Assembly (NCBI GenBank): GCA_018061585.1
Contig: JAGOTU010000004.1
Location: forward strand, 1 to 27,407
From: Minisyncoccota bacterium
GTDB lineage: Bacteria > Patescibacteriota > Minisyncoccia > Phycocordibacterales > UBA2100
DNA length: 27,407 nucleotides
Direction of reading: 5' to 3'
Of the stretch, positions 15,270 to 22,937 are shown in pieces. A program made the translations under genes and the position numbers. Within the stretch, counting starts at the first letter, position 1, and each line of letters begins with the position of its first letter. Below the pieces are notes generated by a model. The model saw nothing but the letters and a program-made list of their open reading frames with translations, was not told the origin of the DNA and did no database searches.

Positions 15270-16337
15270 CTAGAGTCCTTCTGCGCGCAGTTTGTCTATT
15301 AGTTCGCGTTGCTCTTTCGATAGTTTCTTCGGGAATTGAATATCGACTTTGACAAGCAGGTCTCCGCGATTGTTCCTGCCGTACGGGACGCCCTGGCCTT
15401 TGACTCGCAACATGTCACCATGTGTAACTCCTGCCGGGATCTCGACAGGTAGATCCCCTTCGACGCCGCGCACGTGATACGTAGAGCCGATGAGCGCATC
15501 TGTAAGCTTGACCGGAAGTGTTCGGACGAGGTTATTCCCTTCGCGCGTGAATGCTGCATCCGACTTTACATGCAATTTCACATACAGGTCGCCGGCACTA
15601 CCTCCCGAGGCGACCTCTCCCCGCCCAGGCATACGGATCATCTCTCCGTCAGACACTCCCGCAGGAACAACGATATGGATCTCTTCTTCCTTCTTGGCAA
15701 CGCCTGCTCCCTGGCATGTCTCGCAGGGCTTCTCCGGTACCTGACCTTTGCCGTGACACTTGGGACATGTGCGAGTAGACGTGAACGAGCCGAAGAATGA
15801 ATTGCGAGTCTCGCGTATCTCTCCTTTGCCGTTACAGGCTCCGCACGCCACCATAGAGCTGCCTTTTTTCGAACCGGTGCCGGTGCATGTATCGCAGACA
15901 CCTGTCTTTGATATGAGCACCCGTCGGTCGGTACCGAAGATTGATTCGTGAAATGAGAGCTCGATATCGATCGAGATGTCTCGTCCGCGAGCCTGACGAG
16001 CGCCCGCACCGCCGAAGAATTCGCCGAAGATGTCACCGAGATCGAATTCCACGTTCTGTCCGTTGAATCCGCCTTGGAAACCCTGGAAATTCGAGAAGTC
16101 GAATCCTTGGAATCCACCCCCCTGACCGCCGGCGAACGTCTTGCCGTAGGTATCGTATTCTGCACGACGTTTCTTGTCGGAGAGCACGCCGTAGGCTTCG
16201 CTCACTTCTTTGAATTTCGCTTCGTCACCCCCTTTCTTATCGGGGTGATATTTCTGTGCAAGTTTTCGGAATGCGGATTTTATTTCATCCTCGCTCGCTG
16301 TGCGAGCTATACCTAATATGTCGTAGTAATCCTTCAT
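15270..16337 (-). CDS. dnaJ: Chaperone DnaJ (type I Hsp40)
   Basis: A 355-residue co-chaperone that delivers substrates to DnaK and stimulates its ATPase. The J domain is at residues 1-66 with the HPD motif at 31-33. A Gly/Phe-rich linker spans about 69-112. The zinc-binding domain has four intact CxxCxGxG repeats with cysteines at 148/151, 165/168, 191/194 and 205/208. Two C-terminal substrate-binding barrels follow, the last ending near residue 340. It starts 3 nt after the dnaK stop with no Shine-Dalgarno motif, so it is cotranscribed and probably translated by coupling. It ends at a bidirectional terminator. Confidence 0.97.
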   Translation of the reverse strand: MKDYYDILGIARTASEDEIKSAFRKLAQKYHPDKKGGDEAKFKEVSEAYGVLSDKKRRAEYDTYGKTFAGGQGGGFQGFDFSNFQGFQGGFNGQNVEFDLGDIFGEFFGGAGARQARGRDISIDIELSFHESIFGTDRRVLISKTGVCDTCTGTGSKKGSSMVACGACNGKGEIRETRNSFFGSFTSTRTCPKCHGKGQVPEKPCETCQGAGVAKKEEEIHIVVPAGVSDGEMIRMPGRGEVASGGSAGDLYVKLHVKSDAAFTREGNNLVRTLPVKLTDALIGSTYHVRGVEGDLPVEIPAGVTHGDMLRVKGQGVPYGRNNRGDLLVKVDIQFPKKLSKEQRELIDKLRAEGL

Positions 16338-16340
16338 TGT

Positions 16341-18197
16341 TTATTTTGTGTCGTCTGCCTTTGGCTCTTCACTTTCCGGCTTTGGGGCATCCTGCTGAGC
16401 TTTTTGCATCGCTTCGCCTATCGCGCTCATTGCCTGATTCAATTCTGTGGTCGCTGTCGCGATAGCCTGCTTATCAGATCCGGTTCGCGCGACTTTGAGC
16501 GCATCGATCTTGTCCTGAATGTTCTTTTTGATTTCGTCAGTAGCCTTTTCCCCGTGCTCTCGGAGCGCCTTTTCTGCCGAATAGACGGTCTGATCCGCAA
16601 TATTCTGCGCCTCTACGAGTGCGCGCTTCTCTGCGTCCACCGTCGCATTCGCGTCCGCCTCTTGTCGCATCTTCTCGATCTCGGCCTCAGAGAGGCCGGA
16701 TGCCGCTTCGATGCGGATCGACTGCTCCTTGTTCGTTGTCTTATCCTTTGCTTTGACGGAGAGAATACCGTTGGCGTCGATGTCGAATGTGACTTCTACC
16801 TGCGGCATGCCGCGAGGCGCAGGCGGAATACCGTCAAGATTGAATTTACCGAGTGACTTGTTGTCTGCTGCCATCGAACGCTCTCCCTGCACGATATGGA
16901 TCTCAACCGATGGTTGATTGTCAGATGCGGTAGAGAACGTCTGCGAGCGCGACGTTGGTATCGTAGTGTTGCGTTCGATGAGCTTCGTTGCGATCCCTCC
17001 CATTGTTTCGATTCCGAGCGAGAGCGGAATAACATCAAGCAAGAGTACGTCTTTGACGTCGCCCTGCAAAATACCGCCCTGAAGCGCTGCGCCGAGCGCC
17101 ACGACCTCGTCCGGATTCACGCCCATATGCGGCTTTTTGCCGAAGAAGTCTTCGACGGCCTTCTGCATGGCCGGCATTCGTGTCTGACCGCCCACCAAGA
17201 TCACTTCGTTGATGTCGGCGATCTTGAACGGGGATGCTTCCATTGCGCGCTTGGTGATAGAGAGGGCGCGATCAATATGCTCTTGCGTAAGCTCTTCGAG
17301 CTTCGCACGGGACATCTTGATAAGCAGATGCTGCGGGCCTGCGTCTGTCGACGTGATGAACGGGATGTTGATCTCGGTCTCCATCGCGGTTGAGAGTTCG
17401 ATCTTTGCTTTCTCTGCAGCTTCGTCGAGTCGCTGACGAGCAAGCGAGTCACTGCGCACGTCGACGCCGGATTCTTTTTTGAACTCTTCACCGATCCAGT
17501 TCATTATCTTCTGGTCGATGTCTTTGCCGCCCAAGTGCGCGTCGCCATCTGTCGAACGAACCTCGATCACATCGTCGCCCACTTCGAGCACCGAAATATC
17601 GAATGTACCGCCGCCGAAGTCGAACACAACGATCTTCTCCTCCTTTTTCTTGTTGAACCCGTATGCGAGCGCTGCCGCAGTCGGCTCGTTGATGATGCGC
17701 TTTACGTCGAGGCCGGCGATCTTGCCTGCATCTCGTGTCGCTGCACGCTGTGTGTCGTTGAAGTACGCGGGTACTGTGATGACTGCTTCGGTGATCGTTT
17801 CCCCGGTGCGTGCCTCGGCATCAGCCTTCAGCTTCTGGAGGATCATGGCCGAGATCTCCTCCGGTCGGTACCACTTATCACCCATTTGTACCTCCACGCC
17901 CCCGTTCTCGGACTTTCGAATTTCGAACGGGACAGAGCCCTTATCCTTCTGCACCGCAGCTTCGTCGTACGTGTGTCCGATGAATCGCTTGATCTGATAG
18001 ATAGTGTTCTTCGGATTTGTGACTGCCTGACGCTTTGCGATCTGGCCGACAAGTCGTTCGCCCGCCTTTGAGAGAGCGACGATCGAAGGGGTCGTGCGAC
18101 CGCCTTCGGAGTTCTCAATTATCTTCGGTTCGCCCGACATCACGACGGCTATCGCCGAGTTAGTAGTTCCTAAGTCAATTCCCAGAATTTTTGCCAT
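16341..18197 (-). CDS. dnaK: Chaperone DnaK (Hsp70)
   Basis: A 618-residue Hsp70 ATPase for folding and stress protection. The nucleotide-binding domain has GIDLGTTNSAIAVV at the start, VPAYFNDTQRAATRDAG near 148-164 and VFDFGGGTFDISVLEVG near 194-210. The linker DVLLLDVIPLSLGIETMGG leads into the substrate-binding domain near 385. The lid is followed by a charged tail ending in EEPKADDTK. Length matches the bacterial family (about 610-640). It has its own promoter in the 65-nt gap after grpE, and dnaJ follows at 3 nt. No CIRCE element was found. Confidence 0.98.
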   Translation of the reverse strand: MAKILGIDLGTTNSAIAVVMSGEPKIIENSEGGRTTPSIVALSKAGERLVGQIAKRQAVTNPKNTIYQIKRFIGHTYDEAAVQKDKGSVPFEIRKSENGGVEVQMGDKWYRPEEISAMILQKLKADAEARTGETITEAVITVPAYFNDTQRAATRDAGKIAGLDVKRIINEPTAAALAYGFNKKKEEKIVVFDFGGGTFDISVLEVGDDVIEVRSTDGDAHLGGKDIDQKIMNWIGEEFKKESGVDVRSDSLARQRLDEAAEKAKIELSTAMETEINIPFITSTDAGPQHLLIKMSRAKLEELTQEHIDRALSITKRAMEASPFKIADINEVILVGGQTRMPAMQKAVEDFFGKKPHMGVNPDEVVALGAALQGGILQGDVKDVLLLDVIPLSLGIETMGGIATKLIERNTTIPTSRSQTFSTASDNQPSVEIHIVQGERSMAADNKSLGKFNLDGIPPAPRGMPQVEVTFDIDANGILSVKAKDKTTNKEQSIRIEAASGLSEAEIEKMRQEADANATVDAEKRALVEAQNIADQTVYSAEKALREHGEKATDEIKKNIQDKIDALKVARTGSDKQAIATATTELNQAMSAIGEAMQKAQQDAPKPESEEPKADDTK

Positions 18198-18232
18198 ATA
18201 GGTATTTCGGTTAAAGATCTAATGATACGAAC

Positions 18233-18260
18233 ATTATACGACGTTTTTAGTATCGGTCAA
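18233..18260 (-). promoter_or_regulatory. Promoter of dnaK
   Basis: On the minus strand TTGACC (18255-18260) and TATAAT (18233-18238) are separated by 16 nt, directly after the grpE stop. The predicted 5' leader is about 28 nt, longer than for most other genes here. It allows dnaK-dnaJ expression apart from grpE. No CIRCE or other clear operator overlaps it. Confidence 0.75.
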
Positions 18261-18262
18261 AT

Positions 18263-18838
18263 TTATGCTTTCACTATCACTTGCGCCGGTCGCAGTACAT
18301 GCTCTCCCGCTTTGTATCCGTATCGCAACACCTTATAGATGGTGCCGCTTTCGCCGGGGACGTCCTCAATTTCCTGCACTGCCTCATGGAGATAGGGGTC
18401 GAGCATGTCGCCGGGCTTTCCGTAGCGTGTAATGCCGTTCTTAGACAGCATCTCCAGGAGCTGATTGCGGATACCATCGATACCACTGCGCCACGTCGGA
18501 TCTACGCTCTCCCACGATGGCGAGCCGTAGGCCATGTCAAAGCTGTCTAGAGACGGTAACAGGTCTTCGATGAGATTCGCTTTAACTCGGGCGGCAAGGC
18601 GAATACCATCATGCGCCGCCTCCTTTTTCATATTGATCGCATCTGCCTTCTCTCTTTGCCAGCCCGCGAGATATTCGTCGCGCTTCTGCTGAGCTTCCTT
18701 GAGTTCTGCACGGAGCTTCTTGATCTTGGCCTGTGCGGCGCCGACAGAGCCGAGTTCCTCCTCGGGCTCAAAGTCCAGTTCCTCCGTTTCCTGCGGAAGC
18801 TCGGCCTCGTCGTCGAATGATTGAGTGGAGTGATTCAT
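18263..18838 (-). CDS. grpE: Nucleotide exchange factor GrpE
   Basis: A 191-residue DnaK co-chaperone. An acidic N-terminal tail (residues 8-32) leads into the long dimerisation coiled coil (AQAKIKKLRAELKEAQQKRDEYLAGWQREKAD). The C-terminal beta domain carries the family pattern YLHEAVQEIEDVPGESGTI and ends in LRPAQVIVKA. It promotes ADP release from DnaK. It heads the grpE-dnaK-dnaJ set. The ATG at 18838 lies 9 nt after a strong -10, with no Shine-Dalgarno motif, so its mRNA is predicted to be nearly leaderless. Confidence 0.95.
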   Translation of the reverse strand: MNHSTQSFDDEAELPQETEELDFEPEEELGSVGAAQAKIKKLRAELKEAQQKRDEYLAGWQREKADAINMKKEAAHDGIRLAARVKANLIEDLLPSLDSFDMAYGSPSWESVDPTWRSGIDGIRNQLLEMLSKNGITRYGKPGDMLDPYLHEAVQEIEDVPGESGTIYKVLRYGYKAGEHVLRPAQVIVKA

Positions 18839-18847
18839 GACGGGCGG

Positions 18848-18876
18848 AGTATACCAAAACGAATTTCGTATCGCAA
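18848..18876 (-). promoter_or_regulatory. Promoter of grpE
   Basis: TTGCGA (18871-18876), a 17-nt spacer and TATACT (18848-18853) preceded by TGG make a good extended promoter on the minus strand. The -10 ends 9 nt before the grpE ATG. The -35 overlaps the T-run of the upstream gene's terminator. Confidence 0.75.
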
Positions 18877-18905
18877 AAAAAGCGCCCCGATCGCACCGGG
18901 GCGCT
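18874..18905 (-). terminator. Intrinsic terminator of the 18919-19503 gene
   Basis: AGCGCCCCG (18881-18889) pairs with 18897-18905 around a seven-base loop, and the minus-strand product is followed by seven T. It lies 13 nt after the stop of the unknown gene and separates it from grpE. Confidence 0.88.
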
Positions 18906-18918
18906 CTGTAAACAGTAT

Positions 18919-19503
18919 CTACGTTTCGTATCTCATGCGAAGGCAGTGATGTCGATCATCGGCGACACACGAGGCACGTCTTGCGTACGAATGCGACCAC
19001 GAAAGCTTCGCTCCCGTGATTTCGTTTTGAGGATCGGTAATGGTGCATGAAAAGCGGTCGCCAGGCAGCAGTTCCGTGTCGAAGCTCTCGCACCCGTACA
19101 GCCAGTCGTTGACCTGCTCGTCGAAACGCGCGGCATAAACATGCATTTCTGTGTGGCCGCTGAAACGAACCTCGTACACGGTGCCGGCAAAGAATATGCG
19201 TGCGCCCGGTGCGATTCGCCAGCCTTTCGGCCAGTCGTCCGAGTACTCGGCCAGTTGCGAGAGTTCATCAGCCCGGAGTGCGCGCACTCCCTTCGGAAGC
19301 CATACCGACGTAAGTTCACGTACATGCTCACCCACGGTTCGAGCGGTGATAGATCGTGTGAGAGAAATATTATTGCCGTCCCACGTCCAGTCAGCTGCCG
19401 CCATGTTGGAGCGCAAAACTTCCAGAGGCATCTCTGTGAATGTTGTGGTATCGATCTGCAACAGATGCTTACCGAGCGTGAGCGGTACAGCGAAGTCCGT
19501 CAT
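18919..19503 (-). CDS. Hypothetical protein, 194 residues
   Basis: I do not recognise this gene. The ATG at 19503 is preceded by a good Shine-Dalgarno sequence (AGAGGTGG), which rejects the longer GTG start at 19527. The protein starts MTDFAVPLTLGKHLL, has no signal peptide or membrane segment, and contains many Trp and aromatic residues (WTWDGNN, DDWPKGW, VNDWLYG). The middle part (WRIAPGARIFFAGTVYEVRFSGHTEMHVYAARF) looks like alternating beta strands, so a beta-rich cytosolic fold is plausible. The C-terminus is basic with Cys and His. A consensus -35 (TTGACA, 19551-19556) lies upstream with a poor -10 (CACACT). It is a single-gene unit with its own terminator, divergent from the small gene at 19625. 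Confidence 0.7.
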   Translation of the reverse strand: MTDFAVPLTLGKHLLQIDTTTFTEMPLEVLRSNMAAADWTWDGNNISLTRSITARTVGEHVRELTSVWLPKGVRALRADELSQLAEYSDDWPKGWRIAPGARIFFAGTVYEVRFSGHTEMHVYAARFDEQVNDWLYGCESFDTELLPGDRFSCTITDPQNEITGAKLSWSHSYARRASCVADDRHHCLRMRYET

Positions 19504-19569
19504 TGAGCCACCTCTTGGTTCCCGCACCAGTGTGCCCGAGCGCGGCTGTATGTCAAAGAATCACCCACC

Positions 19570-19597
19570 TGGACAGTCCATCGCACGGAGTTACAGT
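19570..19597 (+). promoter_or_regulatory. Candidate promoter of the small plus-strand gene
   Basis: TGGACA (19570-19575) and TACAGT (19592-19597) are 16 nt apart, each a partial match. They lie 27 nt before the start codon at 19625, leaving room for the AAGGAG ribosome binding site at 19613-19618. Support is moderate. Confidence 0.4.
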
Positions 19598-19624
19598 ACA
19601 GACTGTTCAACGAAGGAGATGGCA

Positions 19625-19882
19625 ATGGGAAGTGCAATGAACAGCGGACTGTTCGTTCGCAATAAGTCGACAAGGCAGCTTGGAGTGACGACCGTGGACC
19701 CGTACGGGATCTGCGCACCCGGCGAGGTTGCGATAACGTTCACTGATTCCAGTGATCCGGATCAACGGCTCGGTAACGGTTATCCGGTCGGTGACTGGGA
19801 GGTGGTCGCCGACAACACACTGACCGACGCCGAGCGCAGGAAATTCGCCTGGGCTCGTACTGCCCGAACTCGGGCCTCATAG
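19625..19882 (+). CDS. Hypothetical protein, 85 residues
   Basis: An unrecognised small gene. The start at 19625 is set by a strong AAGGAG at 19613-19618 with 6-nt spacing; the in-frame ATG at 19619 lies too close to it. The protein (MGSAMNSGLFVRNKSTRQLG...) is soluble, without a signal peptide, and has a polar acidic middle (TDSSDPDQRLGNGYPVGDWEV) and an Arg/Ala-rich C-terminus (TDAERRKFAWARTARTRAS). A strong intrinsic terminator follows 30 nt after the stop. Ribosome binding site, frame and terminator together support a real gene, though the frame is also open far upstream over the neighbouring gene's antisense. No function is proposed. Confidence 0.65.
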   Translation: MGSAMNSGLFVRNKSTRQLGVTTVDPYGICAPGEVAITFTDSSDPDQRLGNGYPVGDWEVVADNTLTDAERRKFAWARTARTRAS

Positions 19883-19911
19883 CTGATGCTACGAACAGAT
19901 CTCTAACGAAA

Positions 19912-19942
19912 AAGTCCCCGCTCTCGCGGGGACTTGTTTTTT
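19912..19942 (+). terminator. Intrinsic terminator of the 85-residue protein gene
   Basis: AAGTCCCCGC (19912-19921) pairs with GCGGGGACTT (19926-19935) around TCTC, followed by GTTTTTT. It is a strong rho-independent terminator on the plus strand. Confidence 0.93.
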
Positions 19943-19996
19943 GCGCGATACGACCGCCTGGTTATGTGACGGCACCACTGCGGGTCGCTTCGCTCC

Positions 19997-20062
19997 TTGA
20001 GAACCCAAGGTTCTCAACGCGTCTTCGCGCTACTCTCCTCCACGGGAAACTGCCGTTTCCCG
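19997..20062. repeat. Two short hairpins in the rpsI-downstream spacer
   Basis: TTGAGAACC at 19997-20005 pairs with 20009-20017 around CAA. CGGGAAAC at 20043-20050 pairs with 20055-20062 around TGCC. Neither is followed by a T-run on either strand. The spacer 19943-20088 holds no convincing gene or tRNA. Confidence 0.6.
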
Positions 20063-20089
20063 ACCCCTTCCCGGCCTCCGTGCTCAAAA

Positions 20090-20122
20090 CGAAAAATTCC
20101 CCCTTTCGGGGGAATTCTTTTT
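20090..20122 (-). terminator. Terminator of the ribosomal-protein operon after rpsI
   Basis: AATTCCCCC (20095-20103) pairs with GGGGGAATT (20108-20116) around a four-base loop. On the minus strand it begins a few bases after the rpsI stop and is followed by TTTTTCGTTTT. T-runs on both sides suggest it works in both directions. Confidence 0.88.
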
Positions 20123-20513
20123 ATCGTTTTGACCACTGAGGTGCCCTTCGCGCTCCCTTGAGGCCGAACTTCTTTCGTTCTTTTGCACGAGGATCTCGCT
20201 TGAGCCAGCCGCGAACCTTGAGGTCTTTTCGCTGAGTCGGTTCGATCGCGATCATTGCGCGAGAGATACCGTGTCGGATCGCATCTGCCTGAGCCTTGTG
20301 GCCACCGCCCTGAACCTTTGCAGATACGGCAAACGTCGCACCGAGTGCCTGAAGCGGCGAAAATGCCGTCTTTACCATCTGCGCGAGCGGAAAGTATTCT
20401 TCAGCTGTTCGTCCGTTGACCGTCATCGACGAAGTCTTTGCCGCCGTGAGTCGCACACGTGCGCTTGCCGTCTTTCGACGTCCGATTGCCTCTGTGTATT
20501 CCTTGGTTGCCAT
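20121..20513 (-). CDS. rpsI: 30S ribosomal protein S9
   Basis: A 130-residue S9 (family about 130). It shows EAIGRRKTASARVRL at the N-terminus, the central GGGHKAQADAIRHGISRA and the basic tail that reaches the ribosomal P site, ending in QWSKR with the invariant terminal Lys-Arg. It begins 3 nt after the rplM stop with no Shine-Dalgarno motif. The L13-S9 pairing is the usual one. It is the last gene before the operon terminator. Confidence 0.97.
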   Translation of the reverse strand: MATKEYTEAIGRRKTASARVRLTAAKTSSMTVNGRTAEEYFPLAQMVKTAFSPLQALGATFAVSAKVQGGGHKAQADAIRHGISRAMIAIEPTQRKDLKVRGWLKRDPRAKERKKFGLKGARRAPQWSKR

Positions 20514-20516
20514 AGA

Positions 20517-20870
20517 CTAAGCGTTAACGATTAAGTTCTTCATGCGCGCTGTGTGCATTGTGTTGCGCGGGATCATTCTAGAAACTGCCACAACAACAGC
20601 CTGGCCATGTCCTTTGCGTGCATTCAAGTTCGAGAGCGTCTCCTTTTTGAGACCGCCGGGATAGCCGGAGTAGTGTGTGTATACCTTCTGCTGTCGCTTG
20701 CGTTCTCGTGTGTAGATCTTGGAGCAGTTATTGACCGTGACCTTTACGTCAGAGCGGATGTTCGGCGTGTAATCGGCCGAAGTCTTGCCCATGAGCGCCT
20801 TTGCAGCCTCGGATGCGATGCGTCCGATAGTCTTTCCTGCTGCGTCGATTGTGTAGGTTTTTGTTGCCAT
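20517..20870 (-). CDS. rplM: 50S ribosomal protein L13 (short form)
   Basis: A 117-residue L13, shorter than the usual 142. Conserved blocks are IDAAGKTIGRIASEAAKALMGK, YTHYSGYPGGLKKETL and RMIPRNTMHTARMKNL. Compared with the E. coli protein it lacks about a dozen N-terminal residues and the C-terminal tail of about 20. This compaction is common in reduced CPR genomes. It lies 6 nt after rplQ and 3 nt before rpsI, and has no Shine-Dalgarno motif. Confidence 0.95.
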   Translation of the reverse strand: MATKTYTIDAAGKTIGRIASEAAKALMGKTSADYTPNIRSDVKVTVNNCSKIYTRERKRQQKVYTHYSGYPGGLKKETLSNLNARKGHGQAVVVAVSRMIPRNTMHTARMKNLIVNA

Positions 20871-20876
20871 AAAATT

Positions 20877-21239
20877 CTATTTTTTGTCCTGGACGAATTC
20901 GATACGAGCCGCATCATGCACTCGCTTGCCCTCGCGTCCGATGCGTACGATGCGGGTGTAACCGCCTGCACGTGTCGCGTAACGAGGCGCGATGGTGTCA
21001 TGAAGCTTCTTGGTCGCGGTCGCAGAGTTCAAACGAGTCATAACATCACGTCGGGATGCCACAGTGTTCTTCTTGCTCGTGGTTACCAATCGCTCAACGA
21101 ACGGACGGACTTCTTTCGCCTTAGTGATCGTGGTCACGATACCCTCCTGAAGGATGATAGAGCGTGCGAGAGATCGCAAAAGCGCTGTGCGCTGTCGCTT
21201 GTCTCGTCCCAATGTTCGGTTTTTAACGTGATGTCGCAT
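20877..21239 (-). CDS. rplQ: 50S ribosomal protein L17
   Basis: A 120-residue L17 that starts MRHHVKNRTLGRDKRQRTALLRSLA and continues with SIILQEGIVTTITKAKEVRPFVERLVT, the family's core. The C-terminal part has GGYTRIVRIGREGKRVHDAARIEFV. It lies 9 nt after rpoA in the standard rpoA-rplQ order, and no Shine-Dalgarno motif precedes it. Confidence 0.97.
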   Translation of the reverse strand: MRHHVKNRTLGRDKRQRTALLRSLARSIILQEGIVTTITKAKEVRPFVERLVTTSKKNTVASRRDVMTRLNSATATKKLHDTIAPRYATRAGGYTRIVRIGREGKRVHDAARIEFVQDKK

Positions 21240-21248
21240 ACGAATTTA

Positions 21249-22223
21249 TTACTGGCTGCGGAGCGTGAGTCCGAGATTAGAAAGTGCGCGCTTGATGTCC
21301 TGCAATCCCTTCTGACCGAGTCCTTCGATCGCCAAGAGATCATCCTCTCGCTTGCGAACAAGTCCGCCGACGGTTCGGATAGATGCATTATCAAGGGCCA
21401 TCTCTACGCGCTGCGGCATGTTGAGCTCCGTGATGCGGGTCTTCAAGATTTCAGCGTCCATAGGCTGCACCTTTTCAGGGAGGCCCATACGAACGTCACT
21501 CGACGGTACCGGAGACATTTCCGGAGCCTCCTCTTCTTTGAATCCGACGACAGCCTTGAGCTGGTGGATCATGGTCGTGATCGAAGACTCGAGTGCCTCT
21601 CGCGGAGCGAGCGTGCCGTCAGTTTCGATAAGGATACGGAGTCGGTTGAAGTCTGTTCGATCGCCGACACGCATGTTCTCTACTTCGTAGTTCGCGCGAC
21701 GGATCGGGCTGAAGATCGCATCGAGTGCGATGGAGCCGATATCCACTCGCTCCTTCTGGTGCTCTTCCTTCGGAATATAGCCGAGTCCGCGTTCTGCGCG
21801 AAGTTCGAGCTCGAACGGTCCCTTGCCTGTCACCTCTGCGATGATCTGTTCAGGATTGAGGATCTCTACCTGGCCCGGAAGATTGAGGTCTTCGGCGGTA
21901 ACGGTCTTCGGACCCTTTACATTGAGGGTGATGGTCTGTGGTTCGTCCGTGTTGAGCTTCAAGCGGATCTTGCGGATATTGAGGAGGATCGTGACAACGT
22001 CTTCCTTTACACCTTCGATCGTGGAGAACTCATGAGCAACACCCGGCATCTTTACGTGTGTGACAGCAGCTCCCGGGAGCGAGGAGAGGATGATGCGGCG
22101 GAGGGAGTTACCGAGCGTAAAGCCGTATCCCGGATAGAGTCCGTCGATCTCGTATGTACCGCTGCGCTCGCTTTCATTGACGACACGAGGCTTGGACGGG
22201 AGTGCGATGTGATAGTCAGACAT
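21249..22223 (-). CDS. rpoA: DNA-directed RNA polymerase subunit alpha
   Basis: A 324-residue alpha subunit. The N-terminal assembly domain has GLYPGYGFTLGNSLRRIILSSLPGAAV, and the second block covers about residues 50-180. The C-terminal domain (about 255-320) keeps the helix-hairpin-helix pattern TVGGLVRKREDDLLAIEGLGQKGLQDIKRAL used for UP-element and activator contacts. Length matches the family (about 330). It can be read from the ribosomal operon or from a promoter inside the rpsD end. Confidence 0.98.
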   Translation of the reverse strand: MSDYHIALPSKPRVVNESERSGTYEIDGLYPGYGFTLGNSLRRIILSSLPGAAVTHVKMPGVAHEFSTIEGVKEDVVTILLNIRKIRLKLNTDEPQTITLNVKGPKTVTAEDLNLPGQVEILNPEQIIAEVTGKGPFELELRAERGLGYIPKEEHQKERVDIGSIALDAIFSPIRRANYEVENMRVGDRTDFNRLRILIETDGTLAPREALESSITTMIHQLKAVVGFKEEEAPEMSPVPSSDVRMGLPEKVQPMDAEILKTRITELNMPQRVEMALDNASIRTVGGLVRKREDDLLAIEGLGQKGLQDIKRALSNLGLTLRSQ

Positions 22224-22289
22224 AAAGTTTTATATGCGAGAAATTAAAGGGTTGACTGGTAATAAAAATAGATGCGCAAAATTCGGGCG

Positions 22290-22318
22290 ATTATAACACT
22301 ATCGGCTGTAGAACTCAA
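22290..22318 (-). promoter_or_regulatory. Internal promoter for rpoA-rplQ-rplM-rpsI
   Basis: On the minus strand TTGAGT (22313-22318, inside the rpsD coding end), a 17-nt spacer and TATAAT (22290-22295, preceded by TGT) make a strong extended promoter. It gives a leader of about 60 nt before the rpoA ATG. Confidence 0.7.
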
Positions 22319-22910
22319 ACACCGTAGCGTAATCTAGGCCTGTCTCGACTGTCGTGTAGGCCGGTTCTCCGGAGACTTCTGCTTTGAGAACACTTACATC
22401 CATGGTGACCCACTGCGGTACTGAGCGGCGGTTCTCAACGTCAGCGAGACCGGCAAAAAGCGGGCTCTGACGGCTGCCTTCGCGGATAGTGATCACGTCG
22501 CCTTTTTTGAGGTGATGTGACGGCGTCGTAGTGCGACGTCCGTTTACCATAATGTGACCGTGAGATACGAGCTGGCGGGCCATGCGGCGGGTGCCGGCGA
22601 GACCTGCGCGATAGACAACACTGTCTGCTCGCATTTCAAGCGCTTTGTGCAACGCAGTAGAAGGATCGGCCTCTTTCATTGCCTTTTCCGCGTAATTAGA
22701 AAGCTGGCGCTCATTGAGACCATAGGTGTATCGAACACGCTGCTTTTCAAGCAACTGTCGGCCGTAGTCAGAACCCCCGCGTCCGCGTGGCTTCTTTTTG
22801 GTCGCGGCGGTGCGAGCTTCAGAGAGAGCAAACTTGTTCGTCTGCGTCTGCTCGAAGACACCGGCGCCAAGGCGCTTTGCGATCTTATACTTTGATTTTA
22901 CAGGCAACAT
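22299..22910 (-). CDS. rpsD: 30S ribosomal protein S4
   Basis: A 203-residue S4, a primary 16S rRNA binder. The S4 RNA-binding domain is clear in RMARQLVSHGHIMVNGRRTTTPSHHLKKGDVITI, and the upstream helical region has EKQRVRYTYGLNERQLSNYAEKA. The N-terminus (MLPVKSKYKIAKRLGAGVF) lacks the zinc-cysteine cluster of some S4 proteins. It follows rpsK by 27 nt with no Shine-Dalgarno motif. Its end contains the rpoA promoter -35. Confidence 0.97.
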   Translation of the reverse strand: MLPVKSKYKIAKRLGAGVFEQTQTNKFALSEARTAATKKKPRGRGGSDYGRQLLEKQRVRYTYGLNERQLSNYAEKAMKEADPSTALHKALEMRADSVVYRAGLAGTRRMARQLVSHGHIMVNGRRTTTPSHHLKKGDVITIREGSRQSPLFAGLADVENRRSVPQWVTMDVSVLKAEVSGEPAYTTVETGLDYATVFEFYSR

Positions 22911-22937
22911 ATATGGCAGTTAAATTAGATGCAAAAA

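Noticed and set aside
18198..18262. Search for an HrcA/CIRCE operator before dnaK and grpE
   Set aside because: Neither the dnaK leader nor the grpE leader contains TTAGCACTC or GAGTGCTAA or a clear dyad.
19151..19624. Upstream part of the long plus-strand frame ending at 19882
   Set aside because: It is antisense to the 194-residue gene; a strong Shine-Dalgarno motif places the real start at 19625.
20553..22247. A 564-codon open frame on the plus strand, antisense to rplM, rplQ and rpoA
   Set aside because: It lies exactly opposite three certain core genes, crosses their boundaries, and its translation has no recognisable domain. It is a codon-bias shadow.
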